From positions 1 through 27,530 of the forward strand of contig JBCCEV010000040.1 of NCBI GenBank assembly GCA_039030125.1: a stretch of DNA of 27,530 nucleotides, written 5' to 3'. The position numbers and the translations under genes were made by a program. Each line of letters starts with the position of its first letter. Positions within the stretch are counted from its first letter, which is position 1. Shown piece by piece: positions 22,531-27,530 of this stretch. The stretch comes from JBCCEV01 sp039030125 (GTDB lineage Bacteria; Pseudomonadota; Gammaproteobacteria; Ga0077536). The notes below the pieces were generated by a model. The model did not search any database. It had not been told where the DNA came from and saw only the letters and a program-made list of their open reading frames with translations.

Positions 22531-23733
22531 ATGTTCGATGGCAGCGAGATATTTACAAACGAGGGTCGTGCTTTTGACGAGGCGCGTTATATAGCGCCGT
22601 TACTCGATGAGATGCTGACGCAAGCTGAACAGGCGGATCGAACGCGCTCCGTCGCGCCCGAACTCATCGAGCGTATCAAGCATAACGACATCATGCGGAT
22701 CTCGGCGAGCCCGAATATTTCCGGCCTCGATGAAAGCATGACCGTCATCGGGAACGAATTGCGTGCCATCGCGGCGCACTGCACCTCGACGGCATGGTGT
22801 ATGTGGAATCACTTATGCACGTTTCAACACTTCGCTGGCTTGCTCGGCCCGCAAAACATCGAATTCCTAAGCGAGCTTATCGCCAAAAATGAGTGGGTGT
22901 GTTTCCCCGCTGGCGCCACCTCGAACGTCAACGGTGAGATCGATGGAGAGAATATCGTTCTAACCGGAACCGCGGCCTTCGGCTCGGGCGCTCGTTATGC
23001 TGAGTGGGTGGGCGTGGTTTTCAACGAAGATCAAAACGAGGTGCCACAGTTCGCATTAGCTGATCTCCGCCACCCCAATGTTCGTATCGAAGAGACTTGG
23101 GAAGCAATGAGCCTCAGGGCATCGGCCACTGATCACGTGCATTACGAAGGCGTCCCTGTCCCGGTGTCTCGCGTTGTACCGTGGCCGTTTAAGTACCGGG
23201 AGCCATTTCGAGATCCGGATCATCCGATGATTCATCAGCGCTACCGCGAGGACTGGGTGGCGTTATCGGTAATGTGGCTAGGCGCAATGGCAACCGGGGT
23301 CGCGGAGATCTCATTCAACGAAACCGCGGAAAGCATTCGCGAGCGGATCGCGATTTTCGGAACCAAGATGGTTGAGCGCCCAACCATCCACGTTAACCTT
23401 GGCCGCGCCCGTGCGCTTATCAACGCGGCAACCGACACCGTTTACGCGGCGTTAGCTGAAACCGACGCGCGTATCAACAACGAGACGATGCCCAGCGAAG
23501 GGGATTACTTCCGGCAGACATCCGCGGGCATGCAAGCCGTTCATCTATGTGATGACGCGATGAAACTGATCTTGCGGGTGCTCGGTGGCAATGGACTTCG
23601 CGAGGGCACAGACTTTGAACGCCGCTATCGGGACTTTCAAGCCATGCCATTGCATATCAATGGCCACATCGATCGCATTACCGAACAATTTGGCCGCGTA
23701 ACGCTGGGGTTGGATTCGCAGAATCCTTTCTAG
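22531..23733 (+). CDS. Acyl-CoA dehydrogenase-fold flavin monooxygenase (HsaA/group D-like)
   Basis: A 400-residue protein with the fold of acyl-CoA dehydrogenases but the features of group D flavin monooxygenases such as HsaA. Early helices carry IAPLLDEMLTQAEQADRTRSV; AHCTSTAWCMWNH (82-94) fits the family; LTGTAAFGSGARYAEWVGVV is near 148-167; ETWEAMSLRASATDHVHYEG near 188-207 resembles the ETW-x-x-x-GLRGTGS motif; and the C-terminus has GGNGLREGTDFERRYRDFQA and MPLHINGHID. Acyl-CoA dehydrogenase catalytic motifs are missing. Such enzymes hydroxylate phenols or similar substrates with FMNH2 or FADH2 supplied by a separate reductase, and no reductase gene is nearby. It is convergent with the EamA gene, 6 bp apart. 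Confidence 0.88.
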   Translation: MFDGSEIFTNEGRAFDEARYIAPLLDEMLTQAEQADRTRSVAPELIERIKHNDIMRISASPNISGLDESMTVIGNELRAIAAHCTSTAWCMWNHLCTFQHFAGLLGPQNIEFLSELIAKNEWVCFPAGATSNVNGEIDGENIVLTGTAAFGSGARYAEWVGVVFNEDQNEVPQFALADLRHPNVRIEETWEAMSLRASATDHVHYEGVPVPVSRVVPWPFKYREPFRDPDHPMIHQRYREDWVALSVMWLGAMATGVAEISFNETAESIRERIAIFGTKMVERPTIHVNLGRARALINAATDTVYAALAETDARINNETMPSEGDYFRQTSAGMQAVHLCDDAMKLILRVLGGNGLREGTDFERRYRDFQAMPLHINGHIDRITEQFGRVTLGLDSQNPF

Positions 23734-23739
23734 CTTACT

Positions 23740-24636
23740 TTAGCGCGTTGGGTTTAATTCCCTGGCACGGCGTAAATCGAAGGTTTGCATCACAATGATT
23801 GAAAGCAGAATGATAGCGCCCCCAAGCGTCTGCCAAACGGTGAGTAATTCACCAAATAAAAGCCACGCCATCAACGCCGCGAACGGCGGCTGGAGATTTG
23901 TGGCCATGCCTGCTTTTAGCGCGCCTATGACGACAATGGCATAAAGATACATTGGTGTGCCCAGGCCCTGGAGCACCCCAACTCCGATCATTCCCAACCA
24001 CCCTGAAATATCCCGCGGCAGACGGAACTCCGCGAACATCACAGCAAGTAGCACCAAGGTAACAAAGCTGCACACGCTGAAATAGAAGGTCGCGAGAAAC
24101 ACATTTATCTCTCGAAAGAAACGCATCACCAAGATCGCATTTATCGTGGTTGCGACACCCGCCATGAGTGCCAACGAGGTGCCGCGCCAATCGACCACGC
24201 CCAATGAACTCCCGAGCATGATGGCGAGACCAATGAAAGCCAAAAAAACACACCCCATTTTCGAGGCGCGCACTTCCTCCAGGCCAAGCATGGTAACGAC
24301 GATTGCGATTTGGACGGGAAAGGTGAAAAACAGGAGCTGCGATAAGCCAATTGAGATGAATTCGATCGATCCGATGTTACCGAAGGTCATCAAACCCATC
24401 GTGCAACCATTGATAATGGTCAGGCCAATTAAGCTTTTGGGAATGTGCCAATCGCGAGTCTTGAGCAGCACGTAGATCCCGAAACCAAGGACCATAATGA
24501 TCGAACGCGTGATCGCCACGGCAACGCCGCTCGCCCCTGAATCGTAGGCATAACGGGACACCACAACGGCCAGGCCAAGGATGAGCCCGGCCCCCAGAGC
24601 CAATATCACGCCGAGCTCGGGATCTGCTTTTTTCAT
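23740..24636 (-). CDS. EamA/DMT-family transporter
   Basis: A 298-residue integral membrane protein with about ten hydrophobic helices in two EamA repeats: LGVILALGAGLILGLAVVVS begins the first and SLALMAGVATTINAILVM the second. Conserved positions such as the SRYAYDSG segment after helix 1 and NLQPPFAALMAWLLFGE late in repeat 2 (the typical P-x-x-A-x-x-x-x-x-x-x-x-G-E motif) support the family. It moves a metabolite across the inner membrane. I chose the ATG at 24636; a TTG two codons upstream is possible. It is last in the minus-strand operon and 21 nt after the SDR stop, so it likely transports the substrate or product of those enzymes. Confidence 0.93.
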   Translation of the reverse strand: MKKADPELGVILALGAGLILGLAVVVSRYAYDSGASGVAVAITRSIIMVLGFGIYVLLKTRDWHIPKSLIGLTIINGCTMGLMTFGNIGSIEFISIGLSQLLFFTFPVQIAIVVTMLGLEEVRASKMGCVFLAFIGLAIMLGSSLGVVDWRGTSLALMAGVATTINAILVMRFFREINVFLATFYFSVCSFVTLVLLAVMFAEFRLPRDISGWLGMIGVGVLQGLGTPMYLYAIVVIGALKAGMATNLQPPFAALMAWLLFGELLTVWQTLGGAIILLSIIVMQTFDLRRARELNPTR

Positions 24637-24657
24637 GGGCAAAGATGTCGACGGCGC

Positions 24658-25425
24658 TTAGTCGGCAGTCCAACCACCATCGATAAGAAAAGACGTCCCG
24701 GTGACGAGCGCGCCAGCGTCCGATGCCAGATACACCACCGCGCCCATGATGTCCTCCACCTCGCCAACCCGCCCAAGCTTGATCTTCTCTTCTATCCAAG
24801 CGCGTCGTTCAGCTTGATCGAAGGTGGACTGCGTCAGTGGCGTACGAATAAACGTCGGGCATAGCGTATTGACACGGATCTTATGTGGGCCCCATTCAAT
24901 CGCCATCGCCTTGGTAAAACCTTCAAGCGCGTGCTTCGATGCACAATACACCGCTCGATCGACCCCTCCTACGACACCCATTTGCGAAGACACATTCATC
25001 AACGCGCCGGGCCGGTTATTTTCGATTAAGCGGTGAGCAACCGCTTGGGTTAGAAAGTAGGCGCCCCGCAGATTGATAGCCATCACCGCATCGAAGTCAT
25101 CAACGCATGTTTCCAACGCGGCGCTATGCCGCGCGGCGCCGGCGCTGTTGACCATGATTTCAAACGGTGCCTCGGAAACGACGAACTCCTTCACCTGCTC
25201 GACGTTCGCAACATCGAGCGCGTGGGAGGTGGCTTGCCAGCCGCGCTCGCAAAGCGCAGTCGTGATTTCCGCCAATTTGTCTTCGCGGCGCGCGACAACG
25301 GTAACCGCGGCGCCTGCTTGGGCGAGTGCGGCCGCCGCCCCTAGACCGATCCCCGAAGTACCGCCGGTGACCAGTGCCCGCTTACCGGCTAGCGAAAAAG
25401 ACGGCGTTTGCGGGATCTCCGTCAT
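24658..25425 (-). CDS. SDR family oxidoreductase (classical)
   Basis: A 255-residue classical short-chain dehydrogenase. TGGTSGIG (20-27) binds the cofactor; NSAG (93-96) is present; Ser147 in NVSSQMG, Tyr160 and Lys164 in YCASKHAL complete the catalytic triad; and the C-terminal LIDGGW is typical. ARRED after strand 2 suggests NADP(H) use. Residues 1-255 start at the ATG at 25425, which overlaps the HisD-like stop (ATGA), so translation is coupled. An upstream in-frame extension inside the HisD-like gene was rejected. It oxidises an alcohol or reduces a ketone; with the HisD-like enzyme it forms a two-dehydrogenase unit. Confidence 0.94.
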   Translation of the reverse strand: MTEIPQTPSFSLAGKRALVTGGTSGIGLGAAAALAQAGAAVTVVARREDKLAEITTALCERGWQATSHALDVANVEQVKEFVVSEAPFEIMVNSAGAARHSAALETCVDDFDAVMAINLRGAYFLTQAVAHRLIENNRPGALMNVSSQMGVVGGVDRAVYCASKHALEGFTKAMAIEWGPHKIRVNTLCPTFIRTPLTQSTFDQAERRAWIEEKIKLGRVGEVEDIMGAVVYLASDAGALVTGTSFLIDGGWTAD

Positions 25426-26732
25426 TCGGCCGCCGTACCGTAGGGCACGTCCTGACCACCAAAACGGCGCACCCGCAGATTTGCCTGCTCGGCATGGCCA
25501 ACAAAGCCTTCCAACATACACAAGCGCGAGCAATAGGCGCCGATATCGGCGGCGGCCTCATCGGTGACGACCTTCTGATAACTATGAGTCTTCAAGAACT
25601 TACCAACCCACAGGCCACCGGTATAACGGCCAGCACCGCGGGTTGGCAACGTATGGTTGGTACCGATCACCTTATCGCCGTTGGCGACGTTGGTGCGGGC
25701 GCCTAAAAACAACGCGCCGTAACTCGTCATGTTCTCAAGAAACCAATCGTCGCGCTCGGTCATCACTTGAACATGCTCGGAGGCGATCGTATTGCCCACC
25801 TCCAACATCTCCTCGTAGCTGTCACAAACAATCACTTCACCGTAGTCGCGCCAACTCGCTCCCGCGGTGTCGGCAGTGGGTAATATTTCAAGGAGTCTTT
25901 CGATCTCGGACATCGTCGCTCGCGCGAGTGGCTGAGAATTAGTGACCAAAAAAGCCGGGGAGTTGAAGCCATGTTCTGCTTGACCAAGCAGATCCGTCGC
26001 GCACATTTCGCCGTCTACGGTATCGTCAACGAGGAGTAGGGTTTCGGTCGGTCCGGCTAACAGATCGATACCCACCTTGCCAAAGAGTTGCCGCTTTGCT
26101 TCGGCCACGAATGCGTTACCTGGACCCACCAGCATGTCGACAGCTTCGATCGTTTCGGTACCCAAACCCATGGCGCCGATCGCCTGAATACCGCCTAAGA
26201 CATAGATCTCATCAGCGCCGCCCAGATGCATAGCCGCTATCACCGCTGGTGTCGGTTCGCCCCTAAACGGCGGTGTTGTGGCGATAATGCGCGGCACCCC
26301 GGCAACACTCGCGGTAAGCACCGACATGTGGGCCGAGGCAACCATTGGGAACTTGCCGCCCGGCACGTAACAACCGACCGATTGCACTGGAATATTCTTA
26401 TGTCCCAAAATCACGCCGGGCAGGGTTTCCACTTCCACATCAAGCATTGAATCGCGCTGTGCCTGAGCGAAATCGCGGATCTGCTTTTGCGCGAATTTGA
26501 TGTCATCAAGATCGCGCGCCGAAACTTTGGAAATTAAGTGCTCGATGTCTGTTTCATCGAGCTGGAAGCTGACTGGCGAATAATTATCAAATTTCTCGGA
26601 TAATTCACGAACCGCCTGGTCACCGCGTGTTTCGATCTGTAATAAGGTCTCGGCTACCGTATCCTGCACTCGCGCATCATCCGCCGAACGCTCCGCAACG
26701 CTTCTACCACGCTTTAAGTATGTGATGGCCAT
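25422..26732 (-). CDS. Histidinol dehydrogenase-family alcohol dehydrogenase (HpsN-like)
   Basis: A 436-residue HisD-family enzyme. Zinc ligands are Gln251 and His254 in GQAEHGF, Asp353 in NGDKVIGTNH and His413 in EGFVGHAEQ; the catalytic pair Glu319-His320 is in ASEHVQ. AGPTETLLLVDD replaces the AGPSEVLVIAD usual in true HisD. There are no histidine biosynthesis genes; neighbours are an amidohydrolase, an SDR and a transporter. HisD paralogues in such settings include HpsN, which oxidises dihydroxypropanesulfonate to sulfolactate. I therefore infer a catabolic NAD-dependent oxidation of an alcohol to a carboxylate. Whether the substrate is a sulfonate cannot be read from sequence. It is 17 nt after the amidohydrolase stop and overlaps the SDR start by 4 nt. 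Confidence 0.9.
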   Translation of the reverse strand: MAITYLKRGRSVAERSADDARVQDTVAETLLQIETRGDQAVRELSEKFDNYSPVSFQLDETDIEHLISKVSARDLDDIKFAQKQIRDFAQAQRDSMLDVEVETLPGVILGHKNIPVQSVGCYVPGGKFPMVASAHMSVLTASVAGVPRIIATTPPFRGEPTPAVIAAMHLGGADEIYVLGGIQAIGAMGLGTETIEAVDMLVGPGNAFVAEAKRQLFGKVGIDLLAGPTETLLLVDDTVDGEMCATDLLGQAEHGFNSPAFLVTNSQPLARATMSEIERLLEILPTADTAGASWRDYGEVIVCDSYEEMLEVGNTIASEHVQVMTERDDWFLENMTSYGALFLGARTNVANGDKVIGTNHTLPTRGAGRYTGGLWVGKFLKTHSYQKVVTDEAAADIGAYCSRLCMLEGFVGHAEQANLRVRRFGGQDVPYGTAAE

Positions 26733-26749
26733 GCTGGGGTCTCCGCTTG

Positions 26750-27530
26750 CTAGTTTTGAAAAACAATCTCGCCGTTGAGCATCGTGAGCTCGATGTTGAT
26801 ATCGCGAATCGCACTTTCCTCGCAGCTCAGTGGGTCGTCATCGAGCACGATGAGATCGGCGTATTTACCAACTTCGATACTGCCGAGCCGATCTTCCATG
26901 CAGAGTGCCCAGGCACCATTGTTGGTAAAGGCGCGGATCGCCTCTTCCCGCGTGATCTTTTGTGAGGGGCCGATAATTTCGGCGGTTAATCCAGCTTGCC
27001 TGGCTAGCGACTGCCACAAGGTGAACATGGGTTCGTGCGGTCCCCAATCGGTGCTTTGCGAAATTGGCACCCCGCCGTCAAGCCAGTCCCGCATCGGTAT
27101 CGCGCGCTCGCAGTACTCGGCGCCCAGACGTTGCTGATAAACCTCTGCACCCTTACCCCAAATAAAGTTGGTCGAGGTCGTGGGCGCAACGCCAAGTTCC
27201 GAGCACCGAGCGATCTGATCAACGGTTGGGAACTCGCAATGCTCAAGGACGAAGCGCCGATCTTTAATCCGATGTTTCTTATCCAACTCACTGAAGGCGT
27301 TAAGCGCGATTTCGATCGAGCCTCGACCGGCGCCCTCGGCGAAAATTCGAAAGTTCATCGATGCCGCGAGATCTAAAATCGCCCGATAGTGAGCAGGTTC
27401 AACGAGCGGCCCCGGGTCAACAATATCGCCGAAGGGTCCGGGATAAGGCCGATCATTAACTGCTGCGCCATGCCAGTACGGACCATCGAGAGTCGGCGGT
27501 GTCCGAAACGTCGGCGATCACCGCCAACGG
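26750..27530 (-). CDS. YtcJ-like amidohydrolase (Amidohydro_3), partial and probably frameshifted
   Basis: The C-terminal part of a TIM-barrel amidohydrolase. The longest ATG-started ORF is 27358-26750 (202 residues), but the same frame is open to 27517 and codes plausible family sequence before that ATG (DGPYWHGAAVNDRPYPGPFG, IVDPGPLVEPAHYRAILDLA). It shows FAEGAGRGSIEIALNAF, FVLEHCEF, ISQSTDWGPHEPMFTLWQSL, and the closing GSIEVGKYADLIVLDDDPLS. A TGA (27518-27520) blocks this frame, while another frame from the edge reads PLAVIADVSDT up to about 27498. A one-base insertion near 27497-27500 would explain both. Family members cleave amide or cyclic bonds with bound metal. It is the most upstream visible gene of the operon with the HisD-like enzyme, SDR and EamA transporter. 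Confidence 0.75.

Noticed and set aside
25422..26732. Calling this gene biosynthetic hisD
   Set aside because: No other his genes are present and the surroundings are catabolic; the GPTET variation also differs from typical HisD.

Overview
This window looks like a piece of chromosome from a free-living, probably aquatic or soil, gammaproteobacterium-like organism. The evidence is indirect: a VPLPA-type C-terminal sorting signal, lipoprotein and M48/parvulin envelope genes of proteobacterial style, strong AGGAG-type ribosome binding sites, and many catabolic genes (acyl-CoA dehydrogenases, SDRs, SCP2-like protein, amidohydrolases, TauD-like dioxygenase). I cannot name a genus. I see no rRNA, tRNA, CRISPR array, insertion sequence or phage gene.

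Left part (1-3479): the N-terminus of a siderophore-interacting flavoprotein runs off the left edge (minus strand). A divergent glutathione S-transferase follows, broken by one in-frame TAG, and then a plus-strand SDR / SCP2-like / alpha-beta hydrolase group. The SDR lacks the usual catalytic Lys and the hydrolase lacks the usual nucleophile Ser. Envelope block (3501-6421, minus): lipoprotein, secreted M48 metalloprotease with TPR-like tail, second lipoprotein, and a short PpiC-type parvulin whose Shine-Dalgarno lies in a 28-bp imperfect palindrome.

Catabolic middle (6738-14226): two adjacent acyl-CoA dehydrogenases that look like the two halves of a heteromeric enzyme; a secreted VPLPL-CTERM protein; a TauD-like dioxygenase divergent from a metallo-beta-lactamase-fold hydrolase; a GNAT acetyltransferase; and a citrate synthase-like lyase (catalytic Asp replaced by Asn) divergent from an amidohydrolase that ends in a clear intrinsic terminator. 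A previously overlooked 46-codon minus-strand ORF (14342-14482) lies just beyond the terminator.

Secreted-protein block (14575-17905, minus): YHYH protein, small membrane protein, DUF2141 protein, methyltransferase and a SnoaL-like exported protein, the last divergent from a LysR regulator. Signalling block (18980-22249, plus): promoter, soluble Ser/Thr kinase with DFS in place of DFG, LapD/MoxY-type sensor histidine kinase and its overlapping NarL-type response regulator, followed by seven perfect copies of a 12-bp tandem repeat.

Right part (22531-27530): an HsaA-like flavin monooxygenase on the plus strand, convergent with a minus-strand operon transcribed YtcJ-like amidohydrolase, HisD-family alcohol dehydrogenase, SDR and EamA transporter. 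This operon looks like a complete small-molecule degradation and transport unit. The YtcJ-like gene appears frameshifted near the right edge.
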